Shown piece by piece: positions 1-8,927 of a DNA stretch of 64,000 nt; position 1 is the stretch's first letter, and every line of letters starts with the position of its first letter. This stretch comes from Persicaria tinctoria (taxonomy: Eukaryota; Streptophyta; Magnoliopsida; Caryophyllales; Polygonaceae). The notes beneath the pieces are model-generated. The model was not told where the DNA came from and made no database searches. It was given only the letters and a program-made list of their open reading frames with translations. The position numbers were made by a program, and so were the translations under genes. The stretch is taken from contig JBANSL010000006.1 in NCBI GenBank assembly GCA_037127255.1, positions 84,003,350 to 84,067,349 of the forward strand, written 5' to 3'.

Positions 1-357
1 TGGCTAAAGAAAGAAGCAAGAGGAAATGGATGGAGATCCAAGGCTAAAAGGGTGGCTTTTGCAGCAACTATCTACCAAATTTGGACAGCTATGAATGAAA
101 AGACCTTTAAAAATTGGAGCAAAAGTGTAGAAGAAATTGTACACCTCATCAAGATACATGTCTACAAGGTCCTACAGCATGACTTCTATATCCACCTCTC
201 GTCTCCAGTGACACTACACCAAGATCCCATCCACCTGAATGAAGAGAACTCCACCAGCATAAGCATTAACCGAGCTCATAATGGGAAGAAATTGGAATCT
301 AACACCGGTTTCAATTTCTTTAAAATCAGAGGCCACCCCTTTTTGTATTGCCTTTGA
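1..357 (+). pseudogene. LINE ORF2 C-terminus (zf-RVT region), 5' truncated by window edge
   Basis: The frame is open from base 1 to a TGA at 355-357. The segment reading GWRSKAKRVAFAATIYQIW followed by MNEKTFKN matches the C-terminal zf-RVT region of plant LINE reverse transcriptases, where a W, an AA-x-Y-x-IW and a RNEK-like motif are usual. The full ORF2 product would be an endonuclease and reverse transcriptase acting at the insertion site. Only the tail is visible, so it is not possible to say whether the element is otherwise intact. The MN in place of the usual RN is a likely decay change. Confidence 0.65.
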
Positions 358-733
358 ATGTAATCGTATGGTTGTAACCATGATGAATTCGGCTACCTCC
401 TGAAGTAGCTAAGTTCTAGATGTAATTTTTGGTCCTAGGTGTGCTAAGGTGGTGTGTGTGTGTGTAATTCTCTTGATGGCCGAGCCGAAGGGAGAATTAT
501 ACATACACAACCTTAGGGTGCGGGTCTGATCTCTGATAGCTTTGGCTTGAAGAAACTGGAGTTGAACTGAACCTTGAGTTCACCACACCTCTTAGATTGG
601 AACAACTCCAAGTTGTTTCCATGATTTTGGCATGCTGCCTTAAAGCCTACGGGCAAGGCGAACTATCACATCTTTTGTACATATTCTTTTCTTACTTTAA
701 ATACAATTAACCCTTAAAATAAATAAAAAAAGT
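1..733 (+). mobile_element. LINE (L1-type) 3' end inserted in Gypsy-A
   Basis: The element runs in from the left edge. It has the C-terminal end of a LINE ORF2 (stop at 355-357), about 360 bp of 3' UTR without a reading frame, and a short A-rich tail at about 715-732. The tail abuts minus-strand Gypsy protease sequence. The homologous Gypsy-C copy runs straight through this point (around 32390), so the LINE entered an existing Gypsy element. The 5' part and the far target duplication lie outside the window. Confidence 0.7.
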
Positions 734-739
734 GAACCC

Positions 740-1482
740 TTTGTCTCTTCGTTCAGGATTGCCATGATTTCCTCCGCCTGGGCTACCATAGCCCTCTTCT
801 CCAGCTCTTCGGGGGTCATTGTTCTTACCTTAGGCTCCCCGCAAGTGATGTACCCTTCTGTAATAGATTTCACCTCCATATGACTTGTATGCCTTTCAGT
901 TTTATTAAAGGAGTACTCAATTATCTCGTAGCTGATAGTGAATGTGAGCACTCCTTTCCTTATTCTTATATTGGCATCCACGGTTGCTAAGAAGGGCCTT
1001 CCTAAAATAATAGGACAAGTAGGGTCCTCTGCCATATTAATAACCAGAAAATCAGCAGGAACAAAGAACTTACCCACTTGTACTGGCATATCATCCACCA
1101 TGCTTGTTGGGATGAACACAATGTTGTTTGCCATATATAATCTTGCATCCATAGTCTTTTGGGCTCCTATCTTGACTTTGGACCAGATTGATAATGGCAT
1201 GATATTGACATTGGCTTCTAAGTCACACAAGAAATTGAATTTATGTTGACCAAATCCAATAGTGATAGAAAACTTACTTGGATCTGTCCTTTTCTCCGGA
1301 AGCTCCATCTTACTGCATCCCTCTTCGATCTCAGCCATCGACTGCTTCTTGCTCAGGATACTTTTGAGGAACTTGACATATGAAGGTATCTCGTGAAGGG
1401 CTTCTGTGAAAGGAATGGTGACGTTGAGTCCCTGAAGCATCTTCACGAAACGCTGGAACTTTTTCTCCGCTGGGTCCTTCAA
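740..1482 (-). pseudogene. Gypsy-A aspartic protease region
   Basis: About 250 codons of a retropepsin-like domain that would mature the Gag-Pol polyprotein. The active-site region reads CDLEANVNIMP where Gypsy-C has CDLGASVNIM. The catalytic Asp is present, but the following Gly and Ser are changed, so the enzyme is probably dead. The flap and C-terminal parts are clear (MANN...VVDD-like, then CPIILGRPFLATVDANI). A segment ending ILNEETK marks the point where the LINE cuts the frame. Upstream, a stretch reading AEKKFQRFVKMLQGLNVTIP is the usual gag-protease linker of Athila-type elements. Confidence 0.75.
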
Positions 1483-1540
1483 AGATTTCTTCGGGAATGC
1501 CAGCGTTTTCTTCCTCGGCTGTGTTGGAGTCGGGTCAATG

Positions 1541-1680
1541 TCAAGTGGTTTGGAATCGATGTCAATGGGAGGAGTCGACTTCTAGGGGCTTTCTACTTCC
1601 TGGTCGACATCGAGTACGGGGTGCTCGACGTCGATTACATTCTGGTTGACGTCAACTAGGTTAGTCGACGTCGAGTTGTC
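1541..1680. repeat. TCGA-palindrome array in Gypsy-A gag-protease linker
   Basis: The stretch holds at least five copies of a TCGA-NN-TCGA-like unit, for example GTCGACATCGAG, CTCGACGTCGAT and GTCGACGTCGAG, spaced by about 15-30 bases. On the minus strand it lies between gag and protease. The same unit recurs in this element's LTR and in Gypsy-C. Confidence 0.7.
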
Positions 1681-2140
1681 TCCAGTAGCTTCTTCCTCCG
1701 TGTTTAGCTCGGGCATTTGTAGTTGACGCCCACTCCATAGATTCATAGCCGCCACCTGACCTGCAGATTTACTTTTAGGATTAGGTTTAGGAGATCCAAG
1801 GAGCGTACCTGATGGTTTGGAAACGAATTTTGCCAGTTGACCAATCTGGGTCTCTATGCTCTTCCTCCAAACATCGATCTCTCCCTCGCGAATTTATGTC
1901 GTGCAGTTGAGTATGGATGGAAATGATAGATTGTTTTCTTTCTGTGTGATTATTCCGCATCTCGTCGAGAATAAAGAGCAGGTCATCTTTCTTACCTTCT
2001 CAGTCAGGATGAACAAGAGATTTGTAAGGCGGGGGGTCTCTTTGGTGCCGGGGATGGCGATAATAGCTCCAGTTTTGTTGCTGGTGTTGCCCTGAGCAGT
2101 TTCCCCCTACGTAGCGCGCCTTTTCATGGGTCTCTACAAG

Positions 2141-3012
2141 CTACACTTGGTTGGCATGTGGGCACGTAATGGTGTTGTGTCTCATAGACGCACACTCCAA
2201 ACAAGGCTGGTTATTATAAAGAAATTTTACTTGTTTGGTAAGGCGGCGTACCTGGTCTATGTGGAACTGGTCCCTGACGTCCGAATCAACTTCCTTTGGC
2301 GGTTCATAGAGTGGCATAGATGGGGCAGGCCTTTCGTCGGAGGTCGCAACAGTCCCATAAGTGTTATCATAGTTCGCCAACGTCTCAAAGATTTCCAAAG
2401 CACGTCGTGATGTGTACTCGAGATACCAATAAGCCGTATAGTTGTTGATCCGCTCATTCGTAGGTACATCCAGGGAGTTGAAGATGATATCATGGATTAC
2501 ATATGGTGCATACCCGTGCGTAGGGAAGGATTTTAGTAATCGTTTGTAGCGCTCCAAGACCTGTGTTAGTGTTTCTTCTGGCTTTTGCTTGAAAGCCGTG
2601 ATTTGCTGTCTGAGCTGCACTGTCTTGGCTGGAGGAAATAACTTGGTAAGAAACAAATCCTTGATTTCGTTGCAAGAGACCAACCAAACAAATCCACGTA
2701 TGAATCCTTGAGTTCGTTGCAAGAAACAAATCGACTTACGAATGGATTGTACAGCCAACCCCTCGAACCACTATGAAGCTTTCACTGCCAGAGACCAACG
2801 AAAAGCCTTTAGTTTTTGAGATATTCCAGATTGGCATCATTAGTTATAGTTTCACACAAATTTAGAAATACAGTTATATGCTCTAAATGACATTCGTTGA
2901 GTTTTCCCTGAAATTGATTCCTCCTAATTTCAGAAATAAAAGAAGGACGAATTTCAAAATTAACGCGAGGGAGAACGATCGGTGATTCTGGAACTTCCAG
3001 AGTAGGGTGCAA
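2141..3012 (-). pseudogene. Gypsy-A gag (retrotransposon gag and CCHC knuckle)
   Basis: Two overlapping open pieces (3012-2809 and 2758-2141) form a decayed gag. The N-terminal piece carries a PRVNFEIRPSFI motif, and the main piece carries KTVQLRQQITAF and RYKRLLKSFPTHGYAPYV, typical of plant Ty3 Gag. It ends in an intact CX2CX4HX4C zinc knuckle (CLECASMRHNTITC). Gag would form the particle and bind element RNA. A rearrangement repeating 'FIRGFVW...' at about 2640-2720 and stops between the pieces show it is inactive. Confidence 0.75.
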
Positions 3013-3354
3013 ATACTCCTTCGCGTTTGCAGGGATGTGCTGAAGTTGCTCCTCGAGCTCCCTCCTGGCCTAAGCATGTTCCGCCTCTCATCGGGCGTAT
3101 TCGGTCTACCTGATGGTGAGCACCTCTATCTGTCTGCGCAGTGGCTCAAGCTCTTGTGCTAGTGTGAGCTGCTCGTCGTTCTCATTGTCGGTCAACATTA
3201 GTCTCCTTCTTAGCCTTTGCTAAAGATGGAAACATCGTCCATGCTTGAGAATAAGATCAATGGGTGTGCGATCAGTTCTTCGCATGTACCTGTAAAACAA
3301 AAACAAAAAAGAAAAGAGTGTAAAAATGAACTAAAAATGGCGAGATTGATAGCT

Positions 3355-3372
3355 TCCCCAGCAACGGCGCCA
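3355..3372 (-). promoter_or_regulatory. Primer binding site, tRNA-Asp type
   Basis: The minus strand reads TGGCGCCGTTGCTGGGGA. This is complementary to the 3' end of plant tRNA-Asp with one mismatch. It lies 5 nt inside the LTR end, as in Athila-lineage elements. Confidence 0.85.
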
Positions 3373-4127
3373 AAATTTGTTATGAGGGGAATCTAGGTAT
3401 GAAATAAATATAAAATATACGAACAAAACCAAACCAACTCCCTGTCCAAGCAAATAAAATACATGAATCCCTCTCGCTCTAGTAGTAGGATATTCATGAT
3501 CGTATCCACGAGGAAGCGTGTCAGCGCTCGCTAATTTAGTCTAAGTTCAGCCCTCGAAATCGACCAGAAGCTAACTCGACATCGACCAGAGTAGTCGATG
3601 TCGACCTAAGCTGTCAAGTTCCTGCAAAGCTGCACAACATAAGACAAACAAACTGGACGCCGAGCAGAAATCTACTCGATGTCGACTAGGGTTTACTCGA
3701 CGTCGACTAGAAGTAGTCGATGTCGAGTTGTCAGTGCAGTAAAAATCGTAACTTTGCAATAAATAAACGATGGAAAAGAAACAACATAGATTGGTAGAGA
3801 AAATTTAATAAACTAAAAGCTTCTTAGATCAGGGTTTCAATGCCACAACGATAACCATGTAAAAATCATGCCAAAGATATAAATATTATGCCTTTTCATC
3901 AAATAATTTTCGTCATTAACAATTAAGAATGTAGAGGCTTTCGCATAAACCCTAATTGTTACTATGCTTTCCACATAATTAATCCTAATTCATATTAAGA
4001 TCACTTTCATTTCAATAATACAATTAAGGATCACCTACTACTCTCGTAGAAGAATCATGCAAATAGGGATAGAAGATGAAACCGCAATAAAAGTTGTACC
4101 TTTGATGCATTACCTTACATGGCTACC

Positions 4128-4144
4128 GTCGGGCTCACCCCGAC
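4128..4144 (-). other. Conserved GC-rich leader hairpin (Gypsy-A copy)
   Basis: GTCGGGGTGAGCCCGAC on the minus strand folds into a 6-bp stem with a 5-nt loop. Copies are at 49273-49289 and 51820-51836. Confidence 0.6.
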
Positions 4145-4286
4145 CCTAGAAGTTGGGTGACTACTCGCTCTTCATCGTTACAACAAACATCAATATCATA
4201 AAAGAAACTACTTGCATTAAATCAAACAAAAGCTTACAGCCGAATAACGCCAAAATGTCTCTCGACACCTCCACCTTACTCGACCT

Positions 4287-4287
4287 C

Positions 4288-4317
<30 letters not shown>
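4287..4317. repeat. (CT)n microsatellite in the LTR leader
   Basis: About 15 CT units. On the element's strand this is a GA tract just downstream of the TATA box. The Gypsy-D LTR has a shorter GA-rich tract at the equivalent place (about 51652-51670). Confidence 0.8.
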
Positions 4318-4318
<1 letters not shown>

Positions 4319-4377
4319 ACTCTATGGAAATACAATTGCTTGTGGCTTGGATGATCCTAAAACTCAGCCCCTGGGGC

Positions 4378-4388
4378 TTTATTTATAG
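4378..4388 (-). promoter_or_regulatory. LTR TATA box
   Basis: The minus strand reads CACTATAAATAAAGCC, followed by GGGGCTGAG. The same block is found at 49041 and 51585 in the other LTRs of this group. Transcription would start about 25-30 nt downstream. Confidence 0.6.
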
Positions 4389-5239
4389 TGTTCAACCCTT
4401 GCTATCCATGGAAAGAACAATCTGTCTCTATCTAAATTTATCTATCTAAAACCTTAATGATAAATGTTTAACAATTAAGTAAAATAAAATAATTACAATT
4501 CCCTATAGGTAAACGTGGGAATTACTAATTATGTGGATAAATCCTCTTCCAACTTGATAGATCTCTCGTGCCTTGGCATGTAAGTAATCTCTCACTCGGA
4601 CAACTACTCCTTCTCGACTAAGATTCGCTCCTGGGATGTACTAGGCATCGACCAAAGTGGTCGATGTCGACGCGGTCTTGCGCTCTCAGCTCATCTTGTG
4701 CTCGATCTCAGCCTCTGGGATGGAAGTCGACTGGATTTGTACTCGACATCGGCTAAGTGTAGTCGACGTCGAGTACTTCTGTCAGCTTTCAGCATTCTAC
4801 TCCGTCTTGAAACACACTTTACCGAGTCCTCGTTTGTCCGATTGATGCATATGAATATGCATTGGAAAGATATTTTCAAGGGCTACAACTCTCATGAAGA
4901 CATCAAAACTTGATTCAGAATGACGAATGGTGAAAAGTATCGTTTTCCCCACCTACACCATCATGTGCTCTTTCTTAGCTTCTCCAATGTTTTCATAACT
5001 TTTCTTTAAGCTCCAAAATACATCCGATTTCTGCCAAGTTAAATAGAAACTTGTTTCGACCTCCATAATTTGTAAATAAACATAAACTACACCGATTCTA
5101 TATAAATCATACCCAGAAATATGAAATGAAAACAAAAATCGATATGAACGTAAGCGAAAAATATGGTTATTTGAGCGCATATCAAACAGCCAGCAAGATC
5201 CAAGTTCTGTTGCTGAGAATGAGAAGCACTCTTAGTCAA

Positions 5240-6262
5240 CATGCTCATAAGCTATGCACATTGTTCAACTGTGAACATTAGTATAGCAGACACTTGAACA
5301 GCACCATCAGATTCACCTAAAGCTTGAGCAAGTTCCTTTCTTTCTTTAGGCGCTTTAGAGTCAGAAGAATAACCAATGAGTTTGTAGAAAAACTCAACCT
5401 TGTATCCGATTTTCTTGCAATGAGTGCAGACATAAGGAGCACGTTCCAAGAACAATGCTCTCAGATTTGCTCAATTTCTGAGTCTGAGATTGAATAGAAG
5501 ATTAAGGAGGAGATGAGAATTTCTGTCGCTGAGAATACATAGCAGAACAATCCTTAGCAAATTGAGTAATGGACTTGAAGTCTCGCTATTTCTTCTCTTA
5601 ATTAAGCAATGAATAGACCTCTGCAATGGTGGAACTCGGCTTCATCATTAATATTTGGCCTCTCGTTGAACTGTAACAGTCATTGAGCCCCATCAAAAGC
5701 TCTAACTTCTAATCTTCATCAATTTTGCAAAATTCCCGACGAGCCCCGCAAGAACAAGAACAACGATGAATTTTCTGCAAAGCCTTTTGTTTATTCCACA
5801 AACGTTTGATCTTGGTGTAATATTTGCAAAATCATCGCTTCCTTGTGAGATTACACACAATTTCTTTCGAACAGCAAAACGGTGAACGAGGTTCTTCGAT
5901 TGTTCAAAATGTTGAACAAGATCCAACCAAATCTCAGAAGCGGAATCACTATGAATCACGCTTTCATCAATCTCTTTACTCACGACATTTACCATCCAAA
6001 ATGCTACCATATCGTTGCATCTTTGCCAATTTATCAAACCAGCATCAGCTACAGCAGATTTCTCAATTGTTCCATCTATAAACCCGATCTTATTCTTTGC
6101 AGATAACGCAATCAACATAGATCTTTTCCATGTAGCAAAACTAGATCTGTCAAAAACTCTGGAAATAACCACCATACCTGGATTGTCAGATGGATGAGGA
6201 TACAAAGGATCATTCATATCCATTCGATTCACCACTTGCAAATGATCGTCGTTGAGATCCAT
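5240..6262 (-). pseudogene. Copia-L gag
   Basis: The likely start is the MDLNDDHLQVV methionine at 6262. The N-terminal domain shows DPLYPHPSDNPGM and WKRSMLIALSAKNKIGFIDG, characteristic of the Copia Gag families (Retrotran_gag_3 / UBN2). Frameshifts near 5830 and 5700 break the gene. The CCHC knuckle is represented by CTHCKKIGYKVEFFYKLIG near 5400, where the knuckle His and last Cys are lost (Y and F). The gene is not functional. Confidence 0.7.
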
Positions 6263-6360
6263 GAATCCAATGAAGCAGGAAACACGCGGAATAAATCGAC
6301 CAAAAAACAGATGTGAAAACGAAACAGAGATCAAGATCATGATCAAGAAATCGACCTTGT

Positions 6361-6372
6361 GCTCTGATACCA
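6361..6372 (-). promoter_or_regulatory. Primer binding site, initiator tRNA-Met
   Basis: The minus strand reads TGGTATCAGAGC, the standard plant Copia primer site, directly inside the LTR. Confidence 0.85.
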
Positions 6373-6374
6373 TA

Positions 6375-6629
6375 GTTAAGAGAAATTCGTGAATTGAAGA
6401 GTCTAGAACACGAGAAAGAAGGGAGAAAGATGGACCAAGCTAGGAGGTTGAGATTGAGCTCTCCGTTGCAAATGAATCATTGAGTTTGTCACAATACAGT
6501 TGAACCAATTTATACAAGATGGTCACGTGCTGAACACGTGCTTTTTTATTGAACAAATTAAAAGCAGAGGTAAGACGACATCGTTCTATGAAGGCGGGAA
6601 CTTTGATCTTCTACTAGCTTCCTCCAACA
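6375..6629 (-). repeat. Copia-L 5' LTR (about 255 bp)
   Basis: It starts TGTTGGAGGAAGC at 6629 on the minus strand and runs to the primer site. It has a TATAAA-like box at about 6511-6517. Two CACGTG G-boxes lie 11 bp apart at about 6526-6541 in the upstream half. The inner end reads TAACTA rather than a clean CA, so that boundary is approximate. Confidence 0.6.
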
Positions 6630-6764
6630 AGTTCCTCTCCCTAACTTCTTTCTTGGGGTTTTCCTAAATAATATGTTACTTAAAATAATTCAAAAACTAT
6701 TAATCCTATTTTGGTGCAGTTTAATAAGATTGGCAATTGACTTTAATCTTATGAATATGAAAGT
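6630..6764. other. Short AT-rich spacer, nothing recognised
   Basis: Plain AT-rich sequence between Copia-L and the inverted repeat. Confidence 0.4.
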
Positions 6765-6880
6765 TTACTAGAAATTAAGTTCAGTTCCTTGGACCAACTT
6801 GAATAAAAGGATTGCAAAAATGAAGCAAATCATCAACGGGAACTTAGGAGGTCGAAGGAACTGAACTTAATTTCTAGTAA
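6765..6880. repeat. Perfect 26-bp inverted repeat with 64-bp spacer
   Basis: Arm 1 is 6765-6790 and begins TTACTAGAAATTAAG. Arm 2 is 6855-6880, its exact reverse complement. A transcript would fold into a hairpin of about 116 nt. No obvious target duplication flanks it. It may be a miniature element or the product of a local inversion next to the Copia-M LTR. Confidence 0.75.
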
Positions 6881-6940
6881 CTGTCTACAAGTCAATGAAT
6901 ACTCAACAAGTCAATGAAAAGAATCAAGCTTTTGCCCTCT

Positions 6941-8391
6941 AAACCGTTCTTCATGGTATCAGGCTTTTTTGATCCTCTAACCTAAACCCTAACCTTTTCC
7001 GCCGCCGGCCCTATCTCTATCGACAATCTTCCCGCCGGCGTTTATGGCCACCCCACCAGCAGCTCTCACGCCTGCTTCTCCTTACTACCTTCACCCTTCC
7101 AATCACCCGGATCTCTCTATTTGCCCAGCGATTCTCAAAGGGGACAATTATCAAGAATGGACTGTTGCTATGAAAAACGCCTTCTCTATGAAACGCAAGG
7201 ATGGTTTCATTGACGTATCCATTACCCAACAGGCTGCAACATCCTCCGATCATCAATATTGGAGGCCTGTCAATCCGATGCTCATCGGTTGGATTGCTCA
7301 GTCCATAGAGCCTTCTCTTCGCTCTACAATTACTTATTTTTCCACCGTCAAAGAGCTCTGGGACGATCTCTCTCAACGATTCTCTATCGGCAACGACCCT
7401 CGGATTCTTCAATTCATATCTGAAATTGCTCGTTGCCGGCACGAGGGTCAATCGGCATCGGCCTACTTCGGACGTCTTGCCAAGCTCTGGAAGGAACTCG
7501 ACTCGTACTTGGCTCCTCGTGCTTGTACCTGCGGCAATCACGTCAAGGAACGAGATGAGGAGAGGACTCATCAATTCTTGATGGGTCTCGACGACATCGG
7601 CTACGGTACTCTTCGTTCTACTATGGTCGCTCAAGATACTCTGTCGGGTCTCAACAATGTTCACTCCCTCGCTGTTCAGGAGGAGCGTATGTTATCGATG
7701 CGCACTACACAGACGCCGGTCACGGATATGCTGGCGTTTGTGGCTCAGCGTCACTTCCCTCGTCCTCCGTCAGGACCTGTCGACAAGAAGTCCCTGTTTT
7801 GTGTGCACTCTAACAAATCTGGCCAGGATAGTGCTTCTTGTTTCAAAACTGTCGGCTATCCGGAATGGTGGAACAACGGTCGTGGTGTGTCTGATCCCGT
7901 CACCGGCACTCCTTCGCCTCGCAACAAATCTCCCACGCCTCCTGACTCCAGCACTGGCAAGGGACGGGACAAGGTCTCTACTACTGCCGCCAATTCGGTT
8001 CACACGAACCCTTCCTCCTCTGCCGGTTCGTCATCTCTCACTGCAGCTGATCGTGAGGGCTTCACAATCACCAATGAGCAGTGGGATCGTATGCTACATA
8101 TGTTCAAAATTTTCAACACCAAGTCTCAGAACGATACTCTCGCAGGTATTGTCTCTACTCCTTGGATTCTTGACAACGGTGCCTCTATCCATATGACGGG
8201 TGATCGTAAGTTGCTTCGGAATGCTCATACTGTCGATGACTGGCACATCAAGTACCCGCATAGCTCAATTGTCGTGGCAAATCAGGCTGGCTTGATTACT
8301 CTTTGTGGTTCCTTTCAGATTACAGCGAGGGAGTGAACCTTTTTGAGACCCGGCAGAGTATCTTGATATTTGTCGTGGCAAACCGTTCTTC
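6941..8391 (+). mobile_element. Copia-M fragment (LTR tail, primer site, gag, start of protease)
   Basis: AAACCGTTCTTCA at 6941-6953 is followed by a degenerate tRNA-Met primer site (TGGTATCAGGCT, 6954-6965) and then a long gag frame. The same 13-mer returns at 8379-8391 just after the frame ends. This suggests that the last bases of the 3' LTR survive and that most of pol and the LTR were deleted. Confidence 0.55.
7044..8336 (+). pseudogene. Copia-M gag with N-terminal protease motif
   Basis: A 430-codon open frame. Residues about 10-60 (YYLHPSNHPDLSI, ILKGDNYQEWTVAM) are the Copia Gag N-terminal domain. The middle contains ELWDDLSQRFSIGNDPRI and the usual QFLMGLDDIGYGTLRS block. The knuckle near residue 258 reads CVHSNKSGQDSASC, so two of the four zinc ligands are lost (S and Q). 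Near residue 376 the protease motif WILDNGASIHMTG appears, with its catalytic Asp kept. The frame stops about 55 residues later, so integrase and reverse transcriptase are missing. The open length suggests a fairly recent loss. Confidence 0.75.
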
Positions 8392-8593
8392 ACAACAGTT
8401 TTTCTTCTTCTTCCGAATAATCCATTTCATTTAAAGAGTAAATAGTAGCAGAAAGTTGACAAGATACGTACAGCTCACCCAATTCCCGTCACTCACTGGT
8501 AAATTAAAAGGTGGAAGTGTTAGTGGCTGCAGTCATACTTTATACAGCCAGGCGGCAGGACCAACAAAATATTCACAGTGGTTCACATTAATT
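8392..8593. other. Left flank of Copia-B, nothing recognised
   Basis: About 200 bp without a convincing frame or repeat. It ends with the CGAAC target copy of Copia-B. Confidence 0.4.
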
Positions 8594-8598
8594 CGAAC

Positions 8599-8915
8599 AT
8601 TCAGATTTAGAGAATTGAGAGTTTAGAGAGATTGGAGAAATCAGGATGAAGCCATTAAACCACAACTCCATCTTTTCGATTCAATTGAAAGAATGAACAT
8701 TGATGTATGTTACAGCAAACAGAACGAGCATTTATAGAAGAAGATGTCATGTGCTAGTCACGTGGGAACTCATAACAAACATACTAGATCACTCGAGTTG
8801 TTGTGAGGACGTCTGTTGCTGAAGTCGTAGTCGAGTAATTAACTCGAAGTCGGGTAACTAGAGTGAACTGAATTTGAACTCTTCTTCAATCCTTCCAGGC
8901 ATTCATGTATCAATA
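8599..8915 (-). repeat. Copia-B 3' LTR
   Basis: Bounded by the CGAAC target copy on the left and the polypurine tract on the right. It contains a TTTATAG box (about 8730-8737) and a CATGTG...CACGTG pair (about 8746-8764) matching the pair in the other LTR. Confidence 0.88.
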
Positions 8916-8927
8916 GCCCCCCTCAAA
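8916..8927 (-). promoter_or_regulatory. Copia-B polypurine tract
   Basis: The minus strand reads TTTGAGGGGGGC immediately before the 3' LTR. It would prime plus-strand synthesis. Confidence 0.85.

Larger units (their letters stand above)
734..5184 (-). mobile_element. Gypsy-A, Athila/Tat-type Ty3 element (5' LTR, gag, protease)
   Basis: Read on the minus strand the order is 5' LTR (5184-3378), tRNA-Asp-type primer site, gag, linker, protease, then the LINE. The rest of pol lies left of the window. The LTR starts TGAT and ends AACA. Its outer edge interrupts Copia-L gag, with 5185-5189 as the candidate target duplication. Coding frames are broken by stops and shifts. Gypsy-C is a close relative and helped to set boundaries. 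Confidence 0.85.
3378..5184 (-). repeat. Gypsy-A 5' LTR (1807 bp)
   Basis: On the minus strand it begins TGATATGCGCTCAAATAACC and ends CCTCATAACA, giving TG...CA ends. The same start is seen at 28444 and 48325, which fixes the boundary. It contains a TATA box, a GA/CT microsatellite, a GC-rich leader hairpin at 4128-4144, and TCGA-palindrome arrays in both the U3 part (about 4610-4780) and the U5 part (about 3560-3735). Confidence 0.85.
5185..6629 (-). mobile_element. Copia-L, 5' LTR, primer site and gag only
   Basis: A minus-strand Copia fragment that is cut by Gypsy-A. From right to left it has a short LTR (6629 to about 6375), an initiator-tRNA-Met primer site and a gag gene. The gag sequence stops at the Gypsy-A LTR, where the frame reads QQQNLDLAG, just before the protease. 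The remainder should lie left of this window. Confidence 0.75.

Noticed and set aside
7017..7664. 215-codon open frame on the minus strand
   Set aside because: It lies antisense to the Copia-M gag frame, which has clear Gag motifs; it is a shadow.
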